64,000 bases of DNA from Onthophagus taurus (GCF_036711975.1 NC_091971.1:5215501-5279500), one strand, 5' to 3'. Shown: positions 34,379-49,300, counted from the stretch's first letter. The notes: a model not told the origin generated them from the sequence alone. Numbers and translations: made by a program.

Positions 34379-37300
34379 TTAAACGATGGATACCGCCACT
34401 TTATGAGCTCCATTTAGGGCCGGTTGAAGTCTTATGGTGTGTCTAAGGGTCATCGAAGCAGCCGTAGACCTCCTAGAGGAGTGTGTCAGGGACGTGGTGA
34501 CCGTCCCCGAAGATTCCGCGTTGTGTCCGTATCCGAGACAACGTCCTGTTCCTTGAATACCCGGGAAACATACCGATAGACAACCGGAAACCCAGGTGAA
34601 AGGTGGCAATTTTCTACGGTGGCAATAATGAGACGAAAGTGTACAACTACTACTAATGATGGGGTAAGCAAACTTTGTGTTTCAACAATTTAATCCCAAA
34701 AAATTTATTTTCAACACAAAATTTACTTTTATGAAATATATACATCGTGCGAAAAACTAATGATTAACCACCTCCTAAGATATATTAAGGAAGTTTCTTT
34801 AATTATCTGGTAAATGAGAAAAGCGTGTTTCTTACTAAATTCTAAACATAACAACCACAAAATGATTATCTCAAGAATCGTAACGTTACCGAAATAAGAT
34901 GTTGTAATTTATGACTGGATTTAGACGTGGCTATTTATAATGGGTAAGTACCGTCGCCGTAACGACTTCAAATGCATTTCGCGCAGCCCCATTTCGAGAC
35001 AATTTAGCCCCCCCTTCACATTTTGCCCGTTTGATGTCGGATCATTTGCTTTCCATTTATTAAGTAAACAAAATCGCGCTCGGGATGCTAATGTCTGTGT
35101 GCGAGAATGCTTTCTGCGGAAATGCGAAGCTATAGCGTGACCTTCGCATCGTTTTTACAGTAAAGTAAGAAAACACGGGTTTGTGCTTTTCTCAATTCGA
35201 AACGGTTCCATTAGAATTAATTAGTTTGGGAGTGACGCAAACCAACTGATCAACACATCAGTTACTTTTATAAATAACGGTCTTTGAACTATCTGTCTGA
35301 TTATACATATAGTGTATCTCTGGATTATCTCATTATGATGTTCTCAAAGTTAACAAAATTAACGCGAGCAGTTTATGTATAAGTTTAGAGATATAATGCA
35401 TTTTATAACTTTTGAGTATGAGATAAAAAAATGTGTAGATATGATATTAAACATAGCGCCTTAATTGGGTGACGTCGTGCCTCGGCTGTATAATATGTTT
35501 TGTGTTGTTATGATATTAAATGTAGCGCCTCGGCCGTAAGCGACCTTGACTTAATTGGATGATATCGTGCATTTCAGTTTATTAAGTACTTTAAGGGCAT
35601 TTAACGTGAACTTGTTTAAACATTTCATTTTATAACTTTAAAATTTAATTCTTTATTAGAATTAAGATTGATCTCGAATAGATTTGAAATAGAATTTTCG
35701 AACGAATCTACAACAAAAGATTTTTCACATCACGTAAATTGAATGAACTTTATATGAGATCAATCAACAATGGAACAAACAAGGTTTCGAGTTACGACTC
35801 TTATTCTACATGAAATTGTACAATAGAAATGTGGCTATTGTGTCCAGAAATGAGGTCAATCAAATAAAGTACCAAATCCCTAGTTTAACTTACCTAAGAT
35901 TTCGGCATAAATGCGTTGAGAATAAACAGTAAATTACGGGATTAGCTGCTGAATTGAGAGGAGACAAACTTTGGATTAGCGTCGCGACTGCGGCGTATGT
36001 CTGCGTTTTTGGTATGTATCCATAAACTTGTAGCAAATCGAACACAATATAAGGACTCCAACATAAAATAAAAACTATAAAAAAAAGTTCGCTTTGAATA
36101 ATTTAGTAATTTAAATCCTTACCGAAAACTATAACAAAAGTCATTTTAACCGATTTAATTTTCGCCCTTGGTATAATCCCTCGAGAAGAAGCTCTTCGAC
36201 AATCATTCTCTTCGTACGAATATCTCGGTGGTCTATCTCTAATATCGTCACCTACAAATAGAAAAGAACACGTGAAAACCATAAAGAAAGATTAATCTCT
36301 TCACCATTATGTGGTCACGAAATTTAGAGCTGGCACAGATTAAAGTGTTGGCGCGTAACGTACTACTTTACGAAATGCATCGCAAATTTCGTTTCGGGGC
36401 AGTAAATATCACCCAAACGGAAGTAAAGTAAGTTTATTCAACAGGGAAAACTGCGGAGCACTGTTTAGTTTAGTAGTTACTGCTTTGAGTTGGGTGGATT
36501 TTTAAATCTCGCAAATCTGCTTTTATATAACTCTTTAGTTTATCCCATTTGCATCATTCAGACGAAATAACAATGTGGCATATATCACCAAACTTTGTTT
36601 TAATATACAGCATGTCCGGAAATGACGTGTACAACGGAAGATCACAAGTACCTTGACCAAAAGTATGATGATTTAACTCAAGTTTAAGTAACAAACTGTT
36701 TTTGTTTTTAAAATTAATTATACCGAGTCAACTGTTAAAGAAAAAAGTTATTAGCTACCTTACATCACTCATTCGCGCTTGTGGGGATTTAGAAAATACT
36801 TTTTTGTGGCTAAACCGTTTATCTAACTAAAATTTTGTAAGAGAGAAAAGAGTTTCTAAATTAAGGTAGCTATTCAGAAAAGAAAAATAGTAGTGTTTGT
36901 ACAGGGGGATAAAAAGATATGGATGCATAAATTATTGTCACAAAGTTTTTAAATACTCTATAATTTTTGAAATTAGAGTTTATTCCACAAATAGCTGTAG
37001 TGTATTGATACAAATATATGGTTAAAAAATGAGTAAAATCTATCGAGGATTTTTCGACTTATTTAAAACAATTTTAAAAAATATATTATTTTTAAAACCC
37101 TCTAGAGGCTAATATTTTTTGTCAAGGTACTTGTGATCTTGCGTTGTACACATCATTTCCGGACACCTGTATATAAGTGAATTAATTATAATTATAGTAC
37201 ATTCGTGGATGATCAGTGAACAAATTGATATCGTCGTTCTACTAGCAGACAAAGGGAATAACAAGGTGATCTAGAAATATCTAGTTATTCAGCATCATGT

Positions 37301-40300
37301 AGTTGTATATTTTTATTGAACTAAAAATAGAACTAATAGTAGACCTAGAACTAAAGTATTCGAGTTTAGCCATCTTGAGAGATGTATGGCTAAACCCGAA
37401 TGTTTTTAGTTCTAGGTCTAGAGTTGGTTTTAGTGCAAGTGTTAGTTTTAGTTGTTATTGAGCGTTGAATTTTTATATGTTTCTATTGAACTAAAACTAG
37501 AACTAAAACTAGAACTAAAACTAGAACTAACACTAGACCTAGAACTAGAATCATTCGGGTTTAGCCGTCTTGAGAGACGTGCGGCTAAATCCGAATTTTT
37601 CTAGTTCTCGGTCTAGTGTTAGTTCTAGTATTGCACTATCACTAGAACTAGCACAAGACCTAGAACTAGAATCATTCGGGTTTAGCCGTCTTGAAAAACG
37701 TGCGGCTAAATCCGAATGTTTCTAGTTCTTGGTCTAGTGTTAATTCTAGTATTGCACTATTACTAGAACTAACACAAGACCTAGAACTAGAATCATTCGG
37801 GTTTAGCCGTCTTGAGAGACGTGCGGCTAAATCCGAATTTTTCTAGTTCTCGGTCTAGTGTTAGTTCTAGTATTGCACTATCACTAGAACTAGCACAAGA
37901 CCTAGAACTAGAATCATTCGGGTTTAGCCGTCTTGGGAGACGTGCGGCTAAACCCGAATATTTCTAGTTCTAGGTCTAGTGTTAGTTCTAATTTTACACT
38001 GGCACTGTTACTAGAACTAACCCAAGACCTAGAACTAGAATCATTCGGGTTTAGCCGTCTTGAGAGACGTGCGGCTAAACCCGAATGTTTCTAATTCTAG
38101 GTCTAGTGTTAGTTCTAATTTTACACTGGCACTATTACTAGAACTAACCCAAGACCTAGAACTAGAATCATTCGGGTTTAGCTGTCTTGAAAGACGTGCG
38201 GCTAAATCCGAATGTTTCTAGTTCTCGGTCTAGTGTTAATTCTAGTATTGCACTATCACTAGAACTAACACAAGACCTAGAACTAGAATCATTCGGGTTT
38301 AGCCGTCTTGAGAGACGTGCGGCTAAACCCGAATGTTTCTAATTCTAGGTCTAGTGTTAGTTCTAATTTTACACTGGCACTATTACTAGAACTAACCCAA
38401 GACCTAGAACTAGAATCATTCGGGTTTAGCCGTCTTGAAAGACGTGCGGCTAAATCCGAATGATTCTAGTTCTCGGTCTAGTGTTTATTCTAGTATTGCA
38501 CTATCACTAGAACTAACACAAGACCTAGAACTAGAATCATTCGGGTTTAGCCGTCTTGAGAGACGTGCGGCTAAATCCGAATGTTTCTAGTTCTCGGTCT
38601 AGTGTTAATTCTAGTATTGCACTATCACTAGAATTAACACAAGACCTAGAACTAGAATCATTCGGGTTTAGCCGTCTTAAGAGACGTGCGGCTAAATTCA
38701 AATGTTTCTAGTTCTAGATCTTGTATTAATTCTAGTTTTAATTGTTGTTGTATATTCTTTATCTATTTTATTCCCTATTGGAAGCGTTTATCCAAGCATA
38801 TCTGAACTTATGATGCAACTGAGTTAAGTAATAATTAAAAAAGTTTAAAAAGAATTTAAATACGTACTGTTTCTTCTCATTGGTAAATGAGCAGTAGTTA
38901 TAAGTAATTTACTTTTGGACCATATCGTCCAAACAATTACAGCGTAACACCCTCCTATGATGAGAGCTGGAATGACAAAGAGAACGAGAGAAACTAAGGT
39001 CATGTAAACCTGCCATTGCCATTGTTTATCCATTTCAAGCCAACATTGAGATAATCCTGCAACAAATTTAAACTAATTAAGATTTAAATTTTAAATAATT
39101 ATAATTCCCAATTAATTCGATTAATCCAATCAACCTTTTTGTCAAACCTTTTTGGTTTAATTTGAAAAGTGCTTTTCGCTGCAACGAGTTTGAATCAGTC
39201 GACTGATCCATAACATCCTTTTATCCTTTGTTTACGGCGTTTTGCAGTAATTCGACCTCCAATTTTTCGAGGGATTATTGAAGTGATTGATTGGCGGGAG
39301 TCTCTATCGTTTCCGGAAGAAGAGCAATTACGAAGGAAAAACAAACAAAACAAAGTAAATGTTCTTTTCGTTGCGAGATCGTTTTTATGGAACGCATTAA
39401 ATTCCGGTTGCAGACAATGACCGAAACATTAATGGAAAGGCAAAAAGAACGAGCAATTTATTAGGATTGTCGCGAGCTGTGACCTTGATCCTCAGGATTT
39501 ATGGGACATTCTCCGAATGACGTCCGAGGCCCGGTTGTGTTTCGTCGAATTGGCGTTTTCGGTTCGCGCGTGACTCGCTTCTAATGGACGAGATTAAGCG
39601 CGTTTCCAGCTGAAAATTGCCTTTTCTCCCATTGTATTTGGTGTTCTCTCTAACATTGATATGATCTATTTGTTCAATCGTCTTTTTCATGTCATTTTTG
39701 AATTAATCCGCTTCAAAATTTAATAATTAAATATAAAACGTGTTTAAACCAAATTAGAGGTAAATATGTTGTAATTAATTACTGTTTGGTTAGTTGCTTA
39801 ATTACTTATAAAATCAATATGGATCCTAAAGTTATATAACAAATATTTGCGTGAGGTTTCCAAACTTGGGAAACGATGTGGTAATAGTGTAACATTAATG
39901 AATTCCCAATACGATGAAGTTGTACTAATTTATTTGTAATTGATTTAATTAATTAAAATAATGTTTTTAATTTTTGGTGGAGGTGCCGGGTACATCGTGA
40001 AATTTCAAATTTATTCCTTTCATCACTCTTATTTGAAATCTTGTTAAAATTTTGAAGTTTGAGATGTTAATAAACTCCAAGTTACTTACTTAGGTTCATA
40101 TGAAATGTAAATTGTTTATAAGTAAATTATAACTTTAAATTCTTCCTTATTAAATTAATTCACTCACCTTCAACCGTTTTTTCTTTAAACAGAAATATCG
40201 TGGGGGTAGAAAACACGAAGCTTAATATCCAGGCGATCACGACCAATACTCGTGCACGTTTCCCTGTAAAAGGAGAATGCAGTAGAATTCTTTGGAGTGT

Positions 40301-43300
40301 GTAGTCAAAGGGCTTACGGACGTCTGGGACTGATATTGGAGCGTAAATTCGAATTAGACGACGCAACGAACGTGTCAGGCATGAAACTGGATAAAGTTAA
40401 GGGAATTATTAGGGATCGTAGAAAGAAGTGCTCACGGATTAGGGACGGATATAGTGTAGCATTAGCTATTCAATGTCCAATTCGACCTGTTTTCGTCGAT
40501 CTTCTGTCCGTGGAAAGGAATTGTTCTTTTAAATTCCAAGCAATTGAAAAATAAAGTTAAAGGGGATTTATTTCGTTTAGAGGACAGTTTTATTTCTTTT
40601 GGGAAACGATTTATTTGAAACAAAAATTTAGATCAATATTTAATATTGTCTCTCATTTTCATTATACTCTTGCGTAAGTTTTATTGTATTCATTCTCATT
40701 CTGTTTTAACTTTAGTGGATTATGAACACATCTAGAAGAGTAGACTCACTCAGCCGAGGCAGTATAATATGTTTAGTGTTGTTATGATATTAAATGTAGC
40801 GCCTCGGCCGCAAGCGACGTCAGCTTAATTGGTCACTTACGTATGTTATCAGAGAAAAACAATCCTCCCTTATCTCTTGGAATACTCTAGTACATGGAGG
40901 ACTTATAACAACGTGACAAGTCATCGTTTGTGGTGGTTTTTATCATCATATATGATATCCCATGACTTGCAGATTAGTTAGCTTTTTGGACAAATTTAGA
41001 CAAAAATGTGACAAACACTTCAATATGGAAAAATAATTAGTGATTACTGGATTAGGAAACACATCAATTTTGTAATAAAAAGATCAGGGTGCTTAAACTG
41101 TCAAACTAAAGGTCCGTTGAGTAACCATACTGTATAAGGTTATCCAACTCCATATGAACGTATCCCCCCGCAAAGGCATTGCTGTGACGTCATTGGAAGA
41201 ATTGACATTTCTATGTTTTTATTTATCACTGTATTTCGCTTAAGAAGCAATACACAAAAATATTTAAAAAAAGATATAAAATAAAAAAAAATATTAAAAT
41301 ATAAAGCGAAATATTAACGGTTAAAATTTTATTATTTTTAGGTTATCCAACTTGACTCGGTTACCATGGTGATTAAGATCCAAATATTGCAGATGCTTGT
41401 TAAAATTGAAATTGAATTTAAGTTTTTTGAAGGAAAAAGTCTTATTTAATTGGTTTAAAAGGCTGTATTTAACTCAAAATTGGTTTATCTAGGGAATTAT
41501 AAACAAGGTAAGTGGATTAAACCAAAAAAAGATATTTTTAATTTATTTCTCTTAATTAGAATCGATTTAAATTAATTACAATTAACGAATTTGTTATGAA
41601 TGCGAGATAATCGTAAAGAATTCGAATTGTTTTAAAATTAATAAAAATTAGGTTAGAATTGATAAAAAAATCGGAATAAAATTTTATTATTTTAAGGTTA
41701 TCCAACTTGACTCGGTTACCATGGTGATTAAGATCCAAATATTGCAGTTGCTTGTCAAAATTGAGGTTGAATTTAAGTTTTTTTTAATGAAAAACACAAA
41801 ATTAATTGGATTTAAAGGTTGTATTTAATTCAAAATGGGTAAATGGATGAAATTATAAGCAAGGTAAGTGGATTAAATCAAAATAATATATTTTTAGAAC
41901 ACTAGACCTAGAACTAGAAAGTTTTAGGTTTAGCCGGGCGTCTTAGACAAGAACTTAGAAAAGTCTGAAGACGCACGGCTAAACCCGAGTATTTTAGTTC
42001 TAGCTCTAGTGTTAGTTGTTTACTAGCACTATCATTGGAACTAACACAAGACCTAAAACTAAAATCATTCGGGTTCAGCCGTCTTGAGAGACGTGGGACT
42101 AAATCCGAATGTTTCTAGGTCTCGGTCTAATGTTAGTTCTAGTGGTAGTGGTAGGTAGCGCTAGTTAGCATAAGATGTATATTTTTATTGAACTAAAACG
42201 AGAACTAACAGTCGGGTTTAGTCGTGAAAAAACTTTCAGTTTTCAATGTCAACTTTAATTTTCTTATATTCGTAATCTTCATAAAATAACCTTTAATGTG
42301 AGTCCAAACTTGACGGATTTATCTCAAAAAACATATTTCACATATTTGTCAACTTCATTAAAAATCCTTTAAAATGAGTCCAAACTCGACATATTTAACT
42401 TTAATATTAATGAGTCCAAAGATGACTTATCGCATTTATCTCAAAAAACAAAAAAGTTAGAATAAAAAACATTAAACCCTAAGTTAGCAATAATAAAGAT
42501 AGCAATTTAATTTTTAAATAAAATACCAACCTTAATTTTTTATTTTTATTTTTGTTTTTGTGACAGATATTAAGACATTGTATAAAAATTAAGAATATGT
42601 CAAAATGACATTGACATTTCAAATCGGAAGTTGCTTATGAAGATTACAAATATGTCAAGATTGAGGTTGACCTTTTAAATCTGAACTTAGTTATCATATA
42701 ATAGAGTCTATAAATAACAGTAAGTAAATAGACAAATGGACAACTTCATGGTGTTCTTTTATGATGTATGCTTTATAAAAAAAAACATTAAAATGAGTCC
42801 AAAAATATTGGAAACAACTTGCAACGCTTACTTTGATGTCATTTTAAAATCTTATACAGGCTGCCCATTATGTATGGAATATAGTATATATCTCGGTAAA
42901 TAAATGTGGACTTTATAAAAAAACATTTTATACAAAAGTTGTTTAATATTTTGTTTGCCATAATAAGACTGCATTCAATTGTTTTTAATTCAGAAAACAA
43001 ATGAGTAACGAATAACACTTGAATTTTTTAAATGGCAATGACGACGTAAAATTTTTGTACCCTTACATAAGAAAATTTATGAATAAACATACAAAATAAA
43101 ACAAATAAACGAAAAATTAGTGTAAATATCCAATAATTCGAGGTACTTCGAGGTACTTGACGATCTCAGATATCAGATGTTATAAGTTAAATTTTCTTAA
43201 TAAACAATTTTTAAATTTTTTTTGAAAAATTTTCTGATATAAGGGTACTAAAATTTTACGTCATCGTAAAGAGAAAAAAATCTCTATCAAATGAACGTAA

Positions 43301-46300
43301 CGAAAGAGTACATTGCCATTTAAAAAACTTCAAGTGTTATTCGTTGCTCAGTTGTTTTATGAAATAAAAACGATTGAATGCTATCTTATTACAGCAAATA
43401 AAATATTAAACAACTTTTGTATAAAATGTTTTTTTATAAATGGGCACCCTGTATGTATTCTTGATTTGAAAGTAAATTTTATGGATATCTAGGAAACTAA
43501 AAAACTGTTTTCACCTATTACTCATTATTTGTCATAAGAAACAATTCCCCAAGTTTATCCGTATATGTTGAGAATCACCCTGTATTATATTATACTTTTC
43601 CTCCAATATCAACGTCAATTTGTTCGAGTTGAATAACCTTATAACCAATACTCAACGGACCTTGTGTTAAACTATTAAATAAAAATTATTATTTCCAAAC
43701 TTATTTCTTAAGTAGAGTTTTAAAATGAAGAATACTTTTAGATTATTTATGAATGATGGAAATTCTACATAACTTTGGTTTTTATGTTCAACTCTTCCCG
43801 ATATTTATAACCCTAATTTTAGCACTTCCCATTATGTTCATTGGTGCTAGAAAAAATTCTTTTTTACCATTCTCTACATCTGTCAGCGGCAGCCGAAAAA
43901 AAGAATGGCGAGAAAAATGAACTGACCATGAAAAATGTTCGGTTAATACCTTCACATCCCTTGGGGGCTTCATTATATATGCGACTATCTATCAGGCATA
44001 TCCCGGGGCAGCGCTGTATTGATCATCCCTTTTTTATGTACCTATTAAGTACATGTGGTGGGAAAATAGTCCAATTAATTTTGATTAATATTTTCTTTTT
44101 ACATTTAAATATTTTTTAAAACTTTTGTTAGCACAAAAACTTTTGAATATCTAATGTTCCATGCGTTGCCAAGAAAAGTTTGAGAAGTCCCGGGGAAAGT
44201 TTTGATGTAAAATTTCGCACTCCATATAGGAAAGATGTGATATGTTGCAAACGCGACATTAATAAAAGCAGAAAGTTTTGCCCTTTTAGGCCGACATCAT
44301 CGGACGTATTCCGAAAGTTGGAGCGAGAGGAAAACTTTTCGCAGCTTTTACACGGTTCGTTGTATCGGTGTGTAGGCTTGAGTACTCCCGTTTATGAGAA
44401 AATATGGTTCGTGGTCACGAAACTGGAATGAATATAGCACAGGAAAATATTTAATGAAACATGTACTATATCCTCGTTTTTGGTCACCCACTGACACGTC
44501 TGTAATGTTTCCAACAATTATTCGTATTTACCCAAAATTTATTCCCCAGTAATCATTTACACAAAGTTTGATTTAATAAAACATTAATTAGAGGTAGTTT
44601 CAAACCAGATTTAATTTTAAATAATCCAATTACGAATGTCTTCTACGTAATTGTGTATAACGTATGGAAATTCTCTTCAATCTAAAGGATGACGCATCTC
44701 ACTCTAACTAATCATCGATTTCTCGAGATGTTGCGTAAAGCAACCTTATTTGACGAAATTACATTTGAGTATTATATTTCAAATAAAGATAAAAATTAAT
44801 TTCGCACTTGATATCGAATTTTAATACATCCTTTCACGTTCGTTTCACGTGAAACGAAATAATCTCCTTTAAAGTGTATGAAAACGTGTCAAGTACAGAT
44901 ATTCCCATGTCAATATTGAAAGGTTTATTTGAATTTGGTAATTTTCGATTAATTTTCAAAAAGATTTTTACTTTCTTATTCATATTTATTTTACACTTTA
45001 AATTGTGAGATCTAAACTTTCGTAATAGATCTTAAACTGGGACTTCGAAGAGTTGGAGTTCTTTAAAGTTTATACAACTTTGAATAGGTTAAAGGATAAA
45101 CCGGGTGTAGTTTAACGGGTTGTTCTTTATAGTTTTGAGAAGTTAAAATTGTACTTACAGCTACCCGAAAAGTTCATAGGGTGCGTGATGGCATCGTAAC
45201 GATCTATAGACAACGCTACAAGCACGTACGTTGAAGAATATGTGACGACGGCTTGCAAAAACTTGATTAATTTGCAAAGAACGTTCCCCGCGTGCCAAGC
45301 TACGGTTATTCTCCAGACAATATCCGTTGAGACGCTGATTAGACCGACCGACAAATCTGTTTTAAAAAAAATAACATAGAACAAAAACAAAGAAAATTTT
45401 ATAATAACATTTTTATTTACCTGCTATAGCTAAGTGCTTAATAAAAAAGTTCATCCTCGATTTTCTACTTTTCCCCACAAGTAACGTAACCAAAACAGCC
45501 GAATTTCCCAAGACAATCATCGTAAAGAGCAACCATACCACCGTAAATTGAATGGTCTGAAAAAAAATTAATTACCCATAAATTAATTAAGATTAAAAGC
45601 GGTTTAATTAATTATACAATTGGGTAACCGAAAGTTTATTCGTGACTACAATAAGTAAGTCATCAATTTGACCACAAAAAAAAGAAAATAAGTCACCATC
45701 AATCAATGAGCGCATGATTTCACTTATGGTAATGGATCTCGCAAAACCACCAGAACAATGGCTTACGATTTCGTAAACCATAACCTAAAGACGACGACAT
45801 GAACACCATATTAGGTATTTTGGAATACCAACTATTTAGGATGACCGTTTTTGGAGTGATAGTGACATCACCTACAACCGAGTTAGTTTGATTCGAAAAA
45901 GCTTCATTTTCAAGTATTTATGTTTATTTAAGTCCAATTCAAATTAAAAAAATTACTTTATGTTGATTTCAATCAAAAACGTTAATTGATGAAATATGGA
46001 AAGGCGATCGTTGTGTCAAGTTATATCTCATGTCTTGTGGCGATTAATTAGTGTCAACTCGAAACAACGCCGCGCTGGGAAAAAAGCTGTAAAAAAGTTA
46101 CTACCCCGTGATTTAATTAAATTCTCGTTTGACATCGGCTTCATACTAAAAAAGGCTCTTTGGGTATTTCATGTTCAAAAATGAATACGGAAGCTATCGA
46201 ATTCTTTGTAAAAAATTAATTGCTGTTTTTGATTGATTCGTATCAAAATAACCTTTTATATGATTAAATAATCGTAGTTTATGAAATATTACAAAGTTAT

Positions 46301-49300
46301 CCTTTAATTTGGTGAAGATTTCAGGTTTTTATTTTGCTTTTCTGTGATCAGTCAAAAGTGCTTTCAAACATTCTTTGTTTTCTTTCTCGTCTCCGTTGAT
46401 TCTTTTTCTAGATTCTTTTTTCTATACTTTTTATTTCAGTCTCAATTTTCCCCGCTAAGTCTCTTTGTACTAATAAGACGAGTTGAAAAATATGAAACAT
46501 ACTTCTTCTTTTCTGTTTTGTCCATTTTTTTTACTCCTATATCTCGTCTACTATATTAAGCTCCAAGATAACCTCCTGGAGGGTATCCTCTCAACCGTCG
46601 TGTTCAGATCATAAACATATTCAATTTAAAATTGACGTAGGAATGAAATCAGACTGTACGTACCGTAATCGCCGTAGCACTGATTGGGATCCGTTTAAGA
46701 GTTGTCTTGCAGATATCTTACATACCTAAATTCGACCCATCAGCCTAACGCCATTTCTGTTGAAAACCCTTGAAAAAGTTTTGGAACGGTATATCCGTAC
46801 GGTGCCATTGGCATCTGGTCCACTACGGGAGAATCAGCAGAATTGGCTCTACACAACTTAGTTGGTAGAGTATCCAGGACGCTGCAGGATAAAGAAATCT
46901 TGGTTTGTGTGTTTCTCGATATAGAAGGACCGCTCAACAATGCAATACCACAATCTCTTGAAAGAACTGCTCTGGCAGAGGTGTGGAAGCAACTATAGCG
47001 GGTTGGATCCGTAATATGCTTGATAGTGGAATAGTTTCTATTTCACTCCATGGTGATACGATACGCTTCAGGGCGAGAGGTGGCTGCCGCAGGGAGGGGT
47101 GTTATCTCCCCTACTTTGGTCCCTCTTAATTGACGATCTAATTGCGATAGACGAAGCCATTGGTGTAGAAATACAAGCTTACGCAGATGACATTGTCGTT
47201 ATGGTCAAAGGAACCTGTTTGTCGAGGATATCTAAAGTCCTCCAGGTGACCCCAGATACCATTTGCGCTTGGTGTAAGGGAGAAAACCTCTCGATAAACT
47301 CACAGAAGACAATTGTTGTGCCCTTCACCAGGAAACGAAAGTTGGATGGACTAATCCGCCCAGCTATCCAAAGTGAAGAAATTAAAAATTTACATTCAAA
47401 ATTGGGGTTGGGTTGGGATCTTACCCCTGAAAGACTGTACTGGCTCTATGTGACTGTGGTTAGACCTATGACCACATACGGAGCAGCAGCATGGTATAGG
47501 AAAGTCCGGCAGACTTCAGTTATTAGTAAATTTTCACGAATTCAACGGGTAGCTGGATTGGCAATTTCTGGTGCGATAAGCACAACGCCAACTCTTGCAA
47601 GGGAGGTTCTGCTTAGCCTATCTCCTCTGCATTTGCATATAGAGAATGTGGCTAGAACAACCATTTACAGATTTAAGCAATATGCAATATAAGCACAGAT
47701 ACTGTGCTATTAATGCCGTCAGATTTGGCGGGATTACTATCAGTGATTAATGCTCGATACCGGATTGTACAGCCTGAGCGGCAGTCCTGGATCGAAAATG
47801 AAAATTTTCTGGTTCAGGCAGATATTGCGTACTGTATTGTATTCCAGGAGGAAGTATTTGCTATTGACATGGGTGCTAAAATCCTTCTTGAGAGGGGTGA
47901 AGAACATGACAGTACGAATTTTCTCAGACAATCAAGCCGCTCTCCAGGCGTTGCAAGCCGTGAAAACGGTGTCGGGTCTGGTTAATGATTGTAAGAGAAT
48001 ACACTGAGTTGTGATAACAGAGTTTCTCTGATCTGGGTCCCGGGTCACTCTGGGGTTGCTGGCAATGAAGCGGCAGATGAGCTAGCACGAGAGGGCAGCG
48101 CTAAAGCGTTTGTGGGGCCGGAAAGAGCAGTTGGTGTATCATTTGCGATGGCCAAATATAGGATTGGACTGTGGGCTGAAGAGAGATTTCGCCTACTATG
48201 GACCAGTTCTCCTGGAATGAGACATGCTAAGGTGTTTATTAACTGGATGGGATTAGCCGACGATGTTAAATGCCGACTATGTGCGGAGGAAGCAGTGATG
48301 GTTGAGCATGTTTTATGTCAAACATGCTCCAAAGGATCTAAATGACCTTTCGCCGAGCAAGGTATTAATGTTCGTTAAGAGCATTGGACTGCACGGTGAA
48401 ATTTGATAACTAATAGGGGTACAATAGATCCTTAGGGTCGCGGTGCAAGGTTGGTTGGTTCGCTTACCCGATATGTAGTCTATGTAATGTAATAAGACGA
48501 GTTGAAAAATATGAAACATACTTACTCCTATATCTCGTCTATTTCTTGCATTTTCAGTATTCTTATTTCTTTTTGTTTGGTAGCTTTGTTGCCATCACAG
48601 TCTTTTTCCAGGCTTCACCTTTTTTGCTTTCTAATCCTCGTTTAATATCATTCTACTATTATCACTTTCTTTCCAATCTTCTTCTATTACATCTCATCTT
48701 TTTTTACATGTCTGCCTTTTCCAATCTTTCACTTTTCTGCTCAATCTGTTTCTTATCCTTCCAGTATCAATCCTTCAGTTCCACTCTGTTTGCAATCAAG
48801 TCATTATCTGTGTAATCTCTTTACAGTTTCTTTCCAATCTTTTTTCTTTTTCCAGACTTGTTCTTTCCAATTGCATTTCTCTCTGCCCTTTCTCTTTCGT
48901 CTATTGCCAGTCTCAATTAATTCATTTTAGTTAGATATTTATATTGGAAGATTTTACTGCGACCTTCAATTAATGAAATAGCATGTTTTTTCTTGAAGAT
49001 TAGGTCATTATTTGTTTTATAGCAAATATGTGTTGTCGTAAAATAATTTTTGAGTTTGATAATTTTATGTATTTACATTCGTGATGCAATGTTTTCATGT
49101 AAGTAGATATGTTTACAAGTTCCAAAGTGGTTGTTAAAATAATAAATAAAGATTGCATACGTTCTAGTTATAACCGACTCCTCATTAAGTTAATACCAAT
49201 GAATGCAGAGTGCGTTCGATAATTTATCAGTCGAATTATCCCGTTGGCATATCGCCAGAGGATTAAACCGCGGGTAGTCGCGGACCTCCTCGTATCGCCC

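Larger units (their letters stand above)
41110..43662. mobile_element. Composite TIR element, 2.55 kb, no transposase
   Basis: Ends AGGTCCGTTGAGTA..TATAAGGTTATCCAACTC and the mirror GAGTTGAATAACCTTATA..TACTCAACGGACCT. Inside: a direct repeat (41339/41696), palindromic satellite units (41895-42225), and a nested foldback MITE (42855-43453). No coding sequence. Lies in the CCAPR intron between the TM3 and TM4 exons. Confidence 0.65.

Noticed and set aside
34486..34671. Alternative 61-codon ORF in the last CCAPR exon
   Set aside because: Only the other frame continues in phase from the TM7 exon and ends in a receptor-like tail.
37387..38745. Regularly spaced repeats looking at first like a CRISPR array
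   Set aside because: Whole units repeat, there are no unique spacers, units are palindromic, and the genome is animal.
47099..47692. 197-codon ORF as a host gene
   Set aside because: Carries YADD reverse-transcriptase motif and is part of a broken LINE.
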